Assembly (NCBI GenBank): GCA_038380795.1 | Contig: CM076272.1 | Coordinates: forward strand, 744,001 to 808,000 | DNA from: Pyrocephalus nanus | Taxonomy: Eukaryota; Chordata; Aves; Passeriformes; Tyrannidae | Reading direction: 5' to 3' | DNA length: 64,000 nucleotides | In this document: piece by piece, positions 26,601 to 39,701 of the stretch | How positions within the stretch are numbered: position 1 is the stretch's first letter | Layout: each line of letters opens with the position of its first letter | Program-made: the position numbers and the translations under genes | Notes under the pieces: generated by a model | What the model saw: only the letters and a program-made list of their open reading frames with translations | What the model was told of the DNA's origin: nothing | Databases searched by the model: none

Positions 26601-28619
26601 TGTTCCAGCCTCAGCACCCAGAGCACCCCAGCCTCACAGAACGGTGGTAGCTAAATCAGCTGGGATCCAAGAGCAGGGAGCATCCCTTAGTGTTTTTAAG
26701 GTCCTGTAATGTCCTGTTACAAAAGCTGTTCTTGATGACCAAGGGCAGGGACAAGTGTGGCTTCAGCAATGGCATCACACAGAAGAGACAAGGCTGCCTC
26801 TTGGGTGGCATCTCCCCTTAGTGATGCTTTAATCAGCACAAGAATCAGAACTGTATTTAACAAACTGCCTTGTTTCATCTCAGTATCAAGCAGTTCAGCA
26901 GCTGCTTTCAGAATCAATGAAAAAAATACTGAAGTGATTTCTTGTGCCCATTAGGATCTCTGTGGAGAACAGTCATCAAAAAGAGTGTAAATCTTTCTTA
27001 ATTTCTGCATAAAGGGAAAGATCATTCCCTCACAAAATAAAATACCTCACCATAAAAATTTATCCAATCACTTACACAACTTTTTCACATCCTGCCTGTT
27101 TAATAAGACAGATAAGACATTTGTTAGTTTATTACACCACCAGTGCACAATTCATTTTTATGACCCAGCTACAATAAATAACACAAATGAAACAGCCAAA
27201 TCTCATAGCCTCCAGTGAAACAATATTTGGAACTTAATTACATGCAGTACACATTTTGCAAAGGATGTAGACTCAGTTCCAAATTTAGCAAAATGTGATC
27301 AGGAAATAAGTGTCTGGAACTTCACCACAGTGTTTGTTTGACCCTTTTCAGTCTGGAAACCTACTATTGGCCAAACATAATTTCAGCTTTATAAGAGGGT
27401 TAAAGCTCCTCCTCTAGTCCTCTGTAAAGAATTAACTGTTCCATGAAGAGATGTTTTTAGAATCTTACTGGTTTAATTTACACTGTAACTTAAAGTTATT
27501 CTATGGGTAAAGTTTCCAAAGATTTTTTAATAACTGTGTTTAACAAATGACATCAGTTTTTCTGACATTCTTTTTGTCTTTTCAAGAGGGGTAACTCAAA
27601 ACTACCTGAATTCACTCACAAGTGTGTGACTGGATGAACTTAGGCTGGGCTATAATCTAGTTCTGAAATGCTGAAACTGCTCCAGAGCCCATGCAGCATC
27701 CAGAACAGATGGACAAACTTACTTGGAACTGTTCTGATTGTAAAGGTTTAACACATTCTGATCACCTTACCCAAAACAGGAATACTCCAAGAGAGATGCA
27801 GATCATATTTTCATCACGTGGCCACTGCCCATAGCTCAGTCTGTGCTCATCTGCACATCCTGTTACTGACAATGGGGCAGAAATCCTCATGGATTTCATG
27901 CTAAATAAGTAAAAAAGGAGTGTTGGAGTACCATGAAAGGATCCTGCATGAAATATTCCAGCTCTATCCTTCTACTGCTCTATATTGCTAATTTTCATGT
28001 TATAATATGTTAAGGCCTTCTTAGGTTAAGGTGTATTTCTTCAGAATGACAGACTTGCTCTAAACTGAACCAGTGAATATTTTTTTCTTAAATTACATCC
28101 TAATGATTAGATTGTCCAGTGAGAACCTTTTATCTAAAGGATACATTTCATTCTTTTCACCCATCTCTTGGACAACCTACCTTGGAAAAACAGTTTTGCA
28201 GAGACAAAGGAATCTTCAAGACAAACAAAAATTTGCTGAAATTCCAGGAGAAACTACCTTGGACAATACTGTCTGAGATATTAATTTTTTTTTTATACAC
28301 TGGCCTGAGGAGCTCTGTGAAGCTGCTGCTTTAGAGACACAGATTCAGTTACAGCAAAAAACATGATTTATACAGTTTGTGCAGAAGAGAATGAATCTCA
28401 TTTCTCACTGTGGAAAGTGAGATTTTACAGAAGTATTTTACTCTGTTTCCGGTAATTAGCAAAAGTATTTTGATTACACAAGGACTAAGTAAACTAGCCT
28501 GGTGCACACTGACAAAGTAAGTGATGGTCCCTGTGAAGGCAGAGACCAGAGCTAAAGGGCATGAACTGCAGTGTTTGTTTTCCAGGTTTGAAAAAGCAAA
28601 GCTCTGTGTTTGCACTCAC
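23633..28619. other. Non-coding intron or flank
   Basis: Unique AT-rich sequence. An 18-T run lies at 26300-26317. No exon or transposon recognised; the frame at 25683-25919 is the most protein-like by composition but matches no family I know. Confidence 0.6.
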
Positions 28620-28760
28620 TGACAGTATGTACCTCATGCAATAACAATATTGTTGTTATTATGTAATAAAATTGTCTCATAATAGACAGTTATTAAAATA
28701 ATCAATCCAACTAGCAATTAAATCTCAAAATGACAGAGCATTGCCTGTAATTAAAACACA
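28620..28760. promoter_or_regulatory. Candidate conserved regulatory block (SOX/homeodomain-like words)
   Basis: AT-rich but complex sequence holds a perfect palindrome AACAATATTGTT (28643-28654), which is two inverted AACAAT SOX-like sites. It also has several ATTA/TAAT words (for example CAATTAAATC and GTAATTAAAAC). This style is typical of deeply conserved enhancers in long introns of neuronal genes. Conservation cannot be seen from one sequence, so this is only a candidate. Confidence 0.25.
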
Positions 28761-31700
28761 CTTTACTTCCACCCACGTTAGGCAGAGCAACCCGAGTATC
28801 CTAATACAGCAGTGAGTCTTTATTAATTGTACCTTAATGAGGAGTCCTAGGACAAATTCAGTATTGAAATTCAGAGTACCATCAAATGGTACATCATCTT
28901 AAATTAGCCTAAAGTGAACAGTAACTGCCAAATGATGAATTCTAGAGTCAGCTGCCCACAGTGACAGGTAATGTGTCCCAGTTATCTGCAAACCACACGT
29001 CCCTGCTGTGTAATAACCCAATGTACTTCTGTAAAAACACTGCCACAGCTACAGCCAAGAGGGCATTGAAATAAAACACAACAACCTCTCTGTCTTATCA
29101 CTCTGACTACAAGTTGTAGTGACTGCATCAGAAAATCAAAAGTGAGCTTTGTTTGCTATGGATAACCCCCTCCTCACCACAGAAGGTTTGGGACACTGCC
29201 TGCATCCCAAAGGGGGCAGTTTCCCAGGAACTCCTGGGTAGTATTTGTTGTGCTCTGGGTGGACACAGCAGATGCCTGATGTCTGATGCAGATGTGTAGA
29301 GCAAACCAGGATCTGGAAGATTCCTGTATCAAGGATAAGCCCAGAGCAGGCACTGGGAGGGAAGGGGAGAGACCCTTGGGCTCATTTCCACCCCAGAACC
29401 CCCCCTTGTTAAAGCAGACATGGAGCTCAGCAGGACCTGAACAGCTCACCCACAACAGCAGCAACACAGCAGCACCTCTGGCTTGGAGCTTTGGCCACCA
29501 AAGCCAGGGTTTGCTTTCCCAAGCTATGCACCAGGAGCACACAGAGAAGTTTTGTAAAGCTGGTAAAATGAATATCCAAGGAAGATCTGGTTTTTTGCAA
29601 CAAATATCTAAAAGCTTAGAAGTGATTTTTGTCATCAAGAAAATTTTAGATGCAAGGTGGAATAACAGATTATTTCATTTCCTCCTTTCTCCTCAGTTCT
29701 GCAGGTTCCCTGGTCTACTCTGATTTTCTGCTTTTCTAGACCTTGAGAAACAAAATCTAACTAAAGTAGACAGGAGAATTAGACATTTCAGATGCACAAA
29801 CAAGACACATTGGACAGATCTGGTTTGGATGAGATAGAAAACAGTTAATAGTACATACAGTGCTAACCAGTATTACCTGAAAGCAAGGTAGGAGAGGATA
29901 AACATACAATGTTAGGACTCTTGAGAACCAAGTTTAGAAGTTTTTTCAGTTAAATTAGGCACAAAATATGAGAGATTAGAGTCTAACTTGTCTTATGCAG
30001 GCACTGCTTATCTCTGTTTGACCACTCTCACCAACAGGAGACTGGAACTGGCTGGGGTCACTGCCCCAAATAAAATAATTACTTTTATAAGATTAAAGAA
30101 GCCATTACCATGGATTGACTTTGCCCCAGCAGAACAGAGCAATGCAATTGTTCAGTGCTGGGGACCTGGCAAGGACACACAAAGTTAGTCTGAAACACTT
30201 GAGCAGAGAGGCAGAGACTGCAGACACCGAGTGCAGGACCCAAACTCCTGAGGATTTGGGAAGTGACAGTGGATCCAAAGGAGAAATCCTGTATGCAACA
30301 CCTGCACACAGCTGCTTCTCCTGATTGAAGTGGATACTTATAAAATTCTCAGCAAGACTCCCAAAGCTTTTACTAACACTATTCTTAATCCTCAACAGCT
30401 TAAATAAAAACCAGTGCCCAGTGGAAGCTTTTGAACCTCTTGAAGGGAGGTTCAGGAGTCTTCTTTTCCTTCTGTGCTCATCTGTTCAGTTCATACATGT
30501 CTCACAAAAACATGAAGGAGCTTAGTTAAGAATGTGCCAATGAGGAATACAATTATACTATTTTAAAAACACAGTCAAGGAGGACATATGAGAGTGTTTA
30601 GCAAGTCAAAATTAAAAATATAGCTCCCATGTTCTTAATTTTAGTGTAATATTCAAGACAGATGCTGTGGTGTCCAATCAAAACTCCAGCCCACGGTTAC
30701 TCATCATTTTTTTGTGTACATGGCAGAGAGTAATTATTTTCAGCTCCATGTAGTTTGCTGCTTTAATTTGCTGAAGGTCCCCTCAAGCCCTTCAGTGGTC
30801 CTCATGTGGCAGGGGGGGGAAAAGCAGTAGGGAAGAATGTCTCAATCCAGCACTGCTGCCAAGGAAGTGTTCTGTGTAACAAACTTCCAGGGAAGAGAGA
30901 AGAGACTTCTGTGTGAAAAGTTTGGTTTAAGCAATGTATGTAGCATCACTGAGAAATTCCAGAGCAGAAGCAGGGACAAAATCTGACTTACCATGATAGG
31001 TTCTACTTGCAGAAATCTCCCTTCTCTCCTGCATGCCCTAGCTCATTTTGGTGAAGCAAATGAGGCAGGCATCCAACACTGGTAAACCCACCTTCTCCCT
31101 GCAGAGTGGACAGAGAAATCAGCAAGTAAATGGCAATTCCCAGCAGCTGATATCAGCTAAACACCAGTTATTAAACATGTTGTTCTGTTCACTGTCCTGC
31201 CCAAGGCATCTTCCATCTAAGTCACACTATGGTTAGACCATGTTATTGTACAACAAACTGCTAAGAAATATAAAAGCAAAGAACCAGGCCCAAAGCAGAA
31301 CTGCTGCAGCAGTTTAACAAGGCACTGGTATGGTGGGTTTAGGAACTTACCCAGCAAGCACAGATAAAGGTTCATTTAATGAGTAACACTGCATCATTCA
31401 TCAGCTCTGTGCTGCCACAGGCAGTAGGCATGCTGGTAGCCTGTTAATAATTTCAGTTGGTTTCTTTGGTTGGCTACACTTAATTGTTGTCAAGCAGAAA
31501 ACAAATTACCATTTTCCTTTTCTTCGCCATGTCCTTGTGCTCAGCATTTCCCCACAGCTCAGGGACAGATGCTGATTTGGGGGGTGGAGGGATGTGTGGA
31601 GATACTTACAGGAATGAGGTAGGTAGGCCCCCTTTTCTGTTCCTAATGTGTTTGCCTATTTAGGAAGACAGGAGGCAACTGTCCAGCTGATTTACTTCTG

Positions 31701-32274
31701 ATTTTGGAGTTCTGCAGTCTCATGTGCCTGTGAGGATGGAGAACAGACCAGAACATGCTTTACTGTTTTGCTCCAAGAGTGACACTGTCAAGTACTGCTC
31801 TGCTTCCCTTTGGCACACCCAAAGCACACCCTGAGCCTGGAACACTGATCTGTGCCACTGGTATGGGAAAAGAATTTCTTCCTTTCTTCCAACTTTGACC
31901 ATTCCCAAGATTGTATCAAGAACTTCAGTATCTCACTGTGGAGATGACAACAGCTTTTCTATCAAGAACTTGAGCCAGAGCCCAATCCAGTTCAGATTAA
32001 GCAAAGTCCACGATCAAGCAGAGAAGCAGAAAGGAAACTTTCTGGAGGGAAAGCACCTGCCCATTGACACACATGAACCCAGACAGGAGTGTTCTAAAAG
32101 GGAGCTCAACAAACCCACTGGGTCTGCCTTGAGAGGGGCACTGCTTTGTCCCTGCAGAGCTGAGCACATCACACCACAGCTTCTGCTAAGTCCAGCCCTC
32201 TTCCTGTTTGGTTCAGAGAAACAAAGGCAATTTACCTCAAACCTCAGTTTTGACCAGTTCTGTCAGTGACAGAA
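28761..32274. other. Non-coding intron or flank
   Basis: Unique sequence. The overlapping opposite-strand open frames at 29174-29723 show no recognisable domain and lack splice-site support. Confidence 0.6.
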
Positions 32275-32321
32275 CCTTATGAAAGATGAAGTGAATTTCA
32301 TAAGTGAATCTTATGAAAGAT
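32275..32321. repeat. Direct repeat with internal hairpin
   Basis: CTTATGAAAGAT occurs at 32310-32321, and 11 of its 12 bases recur as CTTATGAAAGAT at 32276-32287. Between them TTTCATAAG (32296-32304) and CTTATGAAA (32310-32318) form a perfect 9 bp inverted pair with a 5-base loop. Confidence 0.85.
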
Positions 32322-33829
32322 TCATCTGCAAGTTGAGATTTATTGATCTTTTTTTCCAAACAAATTATATGATTTAAAAAAACCTAACAAACCCCAAACC
32401 AACAAAGCACTGCAGCCTGACCTAAAAGAATCCTCAGTATTAAGTAAATTAGCCATGAAGCACAGAAACGAGTGGTTTAATGAGGTTTATCTTAAATGTT
32501 TTGCTTACTGACTGGATTTGCAATCATATTGCAGTTTATCTAGTTTTAACCTGCTTTACTTGCTAAGAAAGCAAAAATGATCTGCACATGCTCTTCTTTT
32601 ACAGCCTGTTTAGTGATACTGGGACCAAATATCATCATTTCTGACACTGCTAGATTCTGCTCCTCTATTAGTCTATGTGTCATTAATCAAGGTCTTAAAA
32701 CATACTTATGTAAAGTTTTTAGGGTTCTCATTCCTCTATTTTTTAAATACTAAGAATAATTGCTTTCTGGCAATTCTTTTAATTTTTATTCCTCCTAGTT
32801 GTAACATATTGCACTTTCTCCTCCATATACAACTTGCTTTCTCTTTTGTTTTTATGCCAGCAAATCCACATCTTTGTAAAATATATTTCTTTTACAAAGA
32901 CAGACTGGCAACCTCTCTTTTCTGCTTCCCTTTCTTACTCTCTCAGCTATATTTTTTCCAAGTATATGCTGTCACACAAATTTATTTCAATGCAGCACAC
33001 CTTCACTGGTCATTTTTAAAGCCATCAGACACTACAGGCTCAGCTGAGCTTTCACCTGGTGAACCCATGGCAGCCACCCAGAACACTGCCTGAGTTCCCT
33101 GTTCTGTGGAATTCCACTGGAAAGGGAAAACAGCTACTGGAACCTGACCAGAAGGAACTGAGCAGCCTCCATATCCATACACAGAGTATTTCCAAGGGGT
33201 GGTGGTCACAAACACAGCAGATTTAGGATTTAGGAAATGAACCTACAGCTCCATGCTGCTGGGAACTTACGTGCACATCTTTACAAATATCTACTGAATT
33301 TCACATGCACGATGTTACTTAGATTGCTGAGCAAAGGTAACACACATTTGCTTCCCAGCATTTTAAGAAACAAACCAACAGGCCAAATCAAGAGGATAAT
33401 AAATCAGAGGGTGGGAGAGGCAGAGGGAGCAGACTGGTCTCATCCTAACTGGGGGAAGTTCAAACAACAGCCCAGGCCACGGCCAAGGGGACACCAAATG
33501 TGTCTCTGAGTGCAAGGCCAGGTGGGAACCTGTGATGGTAAATCAGAGACTGGAACACAGCTGGAACTGCCAACACAAGCAGTGAACTGGACCTCAGTAC
33601 TCAAGTCTGCACTCAGCTGTCTGGTTAGTCTGTCAAAGTGATTCACACATCACGAAAGAAAAACAAATGACACAAGTCAAACTGAAACAATTACCAGAAA
33701 ATTTTTCTGGAAAGAACATGAAACATTTGCAGTCAGTTCTTATGAAGGTAATTAATACTCTCCAAACTCCATCTGTGTCTTGTTTATGGCATAACCAAAA
33801 TGTGACAATCTCTCACTAGTGACTCATGA
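32322..33829. other. Non-coding intron or flank
   Basis: Unique sequence, pyrimidine-rich on the plus strand at 32700-32960. No exon or element recognised. Confidence 0.6.
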
Positions 33830-33960
33830 AGGTTTTGGTGTAGTAATATCTTGGCATGATTAAACTCTAATAAGCACTGTATGCTAATGCATTTATTAAT
33901 CAATATATCAATATATTGATCCAATTACTGTTTAAGATCAGATTTAAAATTAATCTTTGA
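33830..33960. promoter_or_regulatory. Candidate regulatory block with octamer-like site and palindrome
   Basis: The block contains ATGCTAATGCAT (33881-33892), two overlapping inverted octamer-like POU words. The perfect 14 bp palindrome ATCAATATATTGAT (33907-33920) follows, with TATTAATCAAT and CCAATTACTG around it. Motif density suggests a homeodomain/POU-bound enhancer, but no conservation or activity data are available here. Confidence 0.28.
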
Positions 33961-35590
33961 AAATCAAAGCAGACACTTCCAGTCATGCAGATGATGGCTA
34001 CACCCGTTTTTTATTACATGTAGCGAGATTTCCAACTTCAAACTGCAAACAAGAACCCCTGTGAACAATTTTATCCTGCTCAGTTCCATCAGGAAAGGCT
34101 GTAATGGGAACAGTGGAAATGCCCATCTGGAGGTTTAGGCAGAACCTCAGGTTTTGTCAGGATTTGGTACTAAGGTAGTTTTTGTAAGAGCTACCTGAAC
34201 CCTGGCAGAAGCACTGAGGTGTTGGGAAGCTGTCTGTGCTCTCCCTTTAGCTCTCAGCAGCACATGCCACTTTGAAGAGAAATAAATACAGGATCATAAA
34301 ACTTGTTTTTATCTCCCCACTACTGTGAACACCTACACTTCATTGAACAAACTCATTTTTTTTAAATGCTATTAAATAAGTAGCTCTCTTTTTCCCCCTA
34401 GCCATTAATAGCTCAAAATTCTTAATTTATTGAGTTCTAAGGGGCTTTTTTAAGGTTAAAAATGGAATGGATCTAAATTGAACTCCAGAAGCTGATCTTG
34501 ACTACATATCTATCTGTGCACTTGCATTAAAACATCTCAGAAATTATGAACCACAGGAAGTCCAATACTGAGAAAATACTTTGAAAAAAATTGGTTACAT
34601 TTTACACTCACAGTGCCTCTCCTGATAAACTCATACCACTTCTGTTTAACTTCATGAAGAAAATGTTTTTTTTTATGTTTTGGCTTTTAAATAAAAAGTT
34701 ACCTGATTTCACCTATCAGCTCAACAAATGTTCATTTTGATGCCTGCTTTCATTAAGGGATTAAGTTTCAGGGAATAAAAATGATGTCACATTTCCACAC
34801 ATGCAAAAGCCCCAACACATGTAATTCAAATCCTAATTATTTTTTCCAATATATAAACCAGTCACAGGATTTTCCCCTTTTATAGTCAGAATATTGAAGA
34901 AAAATCCACATAAAAAGAGCAAATAAAGGTTATCTGTAAAGAATATTTAGTGTGCTGTGCCCCAGCTTTTTGTTAACATTTGAGTTCGCTGTTTTCATAC
35001 AAACTCTCAAGAATTGTGCTGTACCCTAAATCACAAAATTCTAACATTTTTTTTCTCTCACACGTTGCCATCATTACTAACATAAAATATTGGAGTGAAA
35101 ATTTCTTTCTGGATAATACAAAGCCAGCAAGTGCATTGGTGTAGGTTTCAAAATAATTATCATTTGGCTTAACAGTTGAAAAAGTTATTTTTTAAGCCAT
35201 GCTTTCATTTATTTTGTCTTGAATTTGGCAGAGCTTAAACCCATACAAATCTATTTGCATGATTGGTTTTAGTGTTTAGACTGCTCACATAAAGGCAAAC
35301 ACGTAGTCATCAGCATGACAGTGTGTTTGAGATCTTTTGGAACACACAGGAAGAAATCCTGATTCCACTGAGGTCAGAGAGGGTTGTCCAGGAGCTTCAC
35401 CTGTTAAATATCCTCTGAATATTGGGAGCTCTCTGACTAAGCAAATACACTCAAATCTCGGGGGAAGAGCATCAGCACATCTCAACAGTAACTGACTTTT
35501 ACCTGGGGATTCTCTTTTTTTTTTTTTTCTGTAGTTTGAAAATTTTTATATTAAAATGTGTTTCAGTTTAAAAATACAAACGAAAAATAT
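33961..35590. other. Non-coding intron or flank
   Basis: Unique AT-rich sequence. The stretch at 34950-35260 is repeat-free and could hide another conserved element, but I see no specific motif cluster. Confidence 0.6.
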
Positions 35591-35632
35591 GTCTATATAT
35601 ACATGAGTATATATATATATATATATATAAAT
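35591..35632. repeat. (TA)n microsatellite
   Basis: An interrupted TATATATACATGAG stretch is followed by about ten uninterrupted TA units. Confidence 0.95.
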
Positions 35633-38600
35633 CTGCCTTGCTCATTCATTATCATTTCCCATGAGCCTCTCAGACTTTGGTACAAGACAGACCTTGAACT
35701 ACTACTGATCACTAGTTCTTTTCACTAATCAAAGTTTCTAGTCACAACTCTTCTATCATACCCCATTACAGGCATACAAAGTTATTCCCTTTACTAATCT
35801 CACAGTATGTCCTTCATCCCTTCTGCCATTCCTAGGCAGAAGATGAACGACTTCTTAATTTCTGATGATTTCTAACTAACTTGTCTTCCATAAATTTCTG
35901 ATAAAAAGCTATTTTTCAATTTTATACACGTGCAAACCCCCCCAACAGTAAGTGATCAAAGCTGCACTGAGAACTGCGTTGGAAAGTCAGGAGCAGAGCA
36001 ACTTGCAAGGCCTGCAGACACTTCAGGGGGGCTGCACGAGGAAAACCTCTGGCTGGGGAGCTGTACAAATTCAGCAGTGCAGTGGAGTGCAGTGCTGCAA
36101 ACACAGCCATCCTCTCCCAAAACAACACAAGAGCAAGCAATTCCAGTTACTCTTCACATCTACACACCTGCTGACTTCACAGCAACAGCACAGCCACAGC
36201 TCCACCCTCCAAAACATCTTCACAACACCTCATCAACTTCATAGGGGCAGTTTCACCTTTACAAGCAATAAAAGCAATTTTCCTTCTAAAAGAACCATAC
36301 TTTATTTACTATAAAACACACCTCTAGATGCAAAACCTGGCAAGCTCTGAAGCCCACTAAAGGAGAGCAGTACTGGGTCACATTCCACAGTACCTGATCA
36401 GCTGTGACAGGACCTCTCTGGTCACTACTGGATGACAAAATGTAACCCAAAAGTAGAGCACGCAGTGTGTGCAGATGTCTAAAGGCTCACAGAGTAATGT
36501 GCACTCTCCAATTCATTTTAGCTTCACCTCATGAGACCTCTAAATCCTGTTTCACCCAATAAAGCCATTTTCCAGTTGCCACTCTCCTGATAATGCAAAA
36601 AGGAGAAAAAAAAAAAAAAAAGGATTGACTTGGAGGTTAGTGAGAGGCTTCCTGTTAAAAACTGAGAACCTGCCACTGTTTTATGTCATGGTGGAACCAG
36701 TTTCTCCTCTGAGAGAGCAGAGGAGGGGGGACTGTGGTCAGCCTGGTCCCCACGCTGTGCCTGAGCCATGGCAGGGGCAGTGGCTGCGTGTCCTTCTGTG
36801 CTGCTTCCCTGCAGGGCTCAGGGCTGGCTGGGAAAAGAATGGCCAGCAAAGACACCAGGACATGCAAAGCCTGAGCTGTGCTGAGTGATTATCTGCATCG
36901 TGAAATGCCAGCAGAGCAAGCCTGACCTCTGGACAAGAGGAGATTAAGGAAAAAGAAAAATGACTAAGGGAAATTCTCCCTCTGATTTAATGAGGTATGT
37001 GGGGGAGAAAATATTGTGAACCACAGGCAATAACTCTCCTATCACTCAAAATAAGCATCTACAGCTCAGATGTCAATGAAGGTTTTCCAGGAAAACAATT
37101 ACTCAAAATCTCTTGTTAGAGGAAGACCAGAAAGAATTAAACCATCTCTCTTGTTTTTCAGAGATGCTCTAAGTGGAAAACATGATGATTACATGATGAG
37201 CTGTCACTCGGCTCCAACCCACTCAGTTCTATTACTGCCTGCTACAGCTACTTCAGCATTCACTCAGCTCAGTTACCTTTTCTGTTCATCACATGCAGCA
37301 ACTCTCAAATGCTCCCTATGACACAGGGCAGGCCTTGCCCTCAGAGTCCAAACTGATTTGATCTCTTTTTGCTTTACTGCAATTTAGGACTGAACTGTGA
37401 AAGAGAGCAGGAACCCTGTTTCCATATCCCTTGGATTCCTGCACCACATGCATTTTTCTCTGCCCTTCCTTTTGCTTTCTAGAAGACTGAGGTTACAGGG
37501 TACAGTGCACCATTTGCATATCAAAAGCAGCAGCACTTTACATGAAAATGAAAAGCAGGCACTTTTCTGGTTTCTGTGACTAAGAGCTCAAGATTTCCTT
37601 CCTCTGAATCTGTAACTCCAAAGTCAGGTGTTACTCAGTTCACCAAGACTGGTTCAGACAAACATCTTAAAAGTGAAGAGGCTCCCCCACCACCCAGTGT
37701 TACCTGGTACATATTTGCCAGAGACATTTTCTTTCCAGACACTCTTCTGGAGCAGTTAAAGACCTCACTGTCTTACCTGAAAGAACATAAGAAAAAGATG
37801 CAGTCAAGTACAAAGATCATAAAGAAACAATTGTTATGTATCTCAAGTTGTATTCCCATTGTCTGGGAATGCTGAATGGCACTACCTCACTTACTGGGCT
37901 ACTTCAATGTCTTTTTTCAGCTGGCCACCACAGTCTCAGATGTGTCAGATTCTGTCATTAAAACAGGCAGGAGACTTTCCACTCTCCTTTACCCAATCTG
38001 ACAAAAGCACACATATCCAGAGCCCTGGGCAGGTTCCTGTAAGTTGATGCTGAGGTGGGACCTTGCCCCGGGTTTGTTCATGGAGGGGCCTTTTCTGGAG
38101 CGCAGTGTCCGAGCCTGGGGACGAGGCACACAGCAGCTCTTGCTGGTGGTCACACACACCAGGCAGGGAAGTGCAAAAAGGCTTTAGAAGGGGTAAGAGA
38201 GGGATGCAAGCACGTCCCTTCTCCCCCACAGCACGACTGTGATACGTGACATCAACTTTAATGACTTCCCTGCCTAAAATCGTACCTGGCCACCCACACA
38301 CCCAGACAGAGCAGTGAGGTGGGAACAGCAAAATGAGTGACTCAGAAATACCAGCTGTGTACCACAGTGTCTCACTACTCCAACAGTGGGTAGTGTTTGA
38401 GCTGTCCTTGACCTGCCAAATCCCTCTTCAGCTACTTCCCACCATTAGAAACGTTGATGTGTTTCCAAGTCCTACCATGAATGCACTACCAATTGCACGA
38501 GGAAGATCTATCTGCTTCAGATGGTTTACATGAAAACTAGGTAGCAGACAATTCTTATGCTCAGGAGAATCATGGAATACTGGCAGTCCAGAGGATTGCA

Positions 38601-39671
38601 CACTCCTTGGACCTGTGCCAGCCAATCAAGGTGGTTTGTCATTCACAACTCCTCAAGCCCTTGTTGTGCCCTCAGAGACAGCTGATCTGTTTCCCTGTAT
38701 GTCTTCAATGAGAGTCAGATCATTTAAAGAAATTCCAGTAGATCAGAAACAACAACCACTGCTTAAAATCAGGCAGTCTCAACAAACTTCCATCCTTTTT
38801 CCATCTATTTTTACTTAATAAAGCACACAATGCAATGGGGCAAGCTCAGGAGACACAAATGTGCTTATGAGTACATTGCTATTGGCAGAGGAATCTTCAT
38901 ATTAATCCACTTCCCTTTTAAAATAAATTTTCCCAGATTCTCAGACACATTTCTGTACCAATGCTCTGTGCCTTGCACAAATCCAACAGCCATTCCACAG
39001 CCATGTTAGTACAGAGGAGGAACAGAGGAGTGGCTGCACAGAAGACACTACTGCCATCACCACTCCTCTGAAATGCTGTGTCCTTTCCCTGCACTTTGAG
39101 TGGCCAAAGGGAGAACCTTCTCCAACTGTGAGTTGGCCTTGGCTGCTGAAGTCTCACATCTTACAGTGAATAAATTGTTTTCTCTTTAATGACTGCCAAA
39201 GCAGGCACTGAATTTAAATATTTGGAGAAAACTGCACCCATCTCCCTACAAGCACTTGTTTTTGTGGATTCTGGATCAGTGCTGATTCTTCCAAGACACT
39301 GGAAAGCCAATCCTACACACGAGGTGCTCAAGAACCCGAGTTCCCATGGGCTGACTGGACTTGTTTGGCTGGAAACAAGTGTGAGAAAAGCAGCCACGTT
39401 TCAGTACATGTGGTCCTACCCTTTGGCAGTCCACACCAAACACAAATGAAGGAAAAGGATCTTTCTGTTAAACTTCATAAACTGGTGAGAGATGAAAGGC
39501 ACACAGAACATGAGAAATCACTGACACCTGAGCAGTGTGATCTGAGGTAGCCTGGATAACCACTGACAGCTCCACAGGGATAATCCCATTCAAAGCAAGG
39601 CTGACTGGATATGCATGTGAGCATTTTCCACTGCTCTTGGGAAACATGGAGAAGAAACTTAAAATTCCCCA
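35633..39671. other. Non-coding intron or flank
   Basis: Unique sequence with a 16-A run at 36606-36621. Open frames at 36625-36888 and 37945-38331 have no recognisable domain. Confidence 0.6.
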
Positions 39672-39701
39672 TGATATACATTATATACATTATATACATT
39701 T
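39672..39701. repeat. Short tandem repeat TATACATTA x3
   Basis: Three 9 bp copies of TATACATTA-type sequence. Confidence 0.9.

Noticed and set aside
29174..29723. Overlapping 154- and 145-codon frames on opposite strands
   Set aside because: Overlapping opposite frames in slightly GC-richer sequence are expected by chance. No domain or exon-like borders were found.
38562..38640. GAATCATGGAATACTGGCAG resembling a CR1 3' end
   Set aside because: Only the first dozen bases resemble CR1; the following sequence does not keep the expected order.
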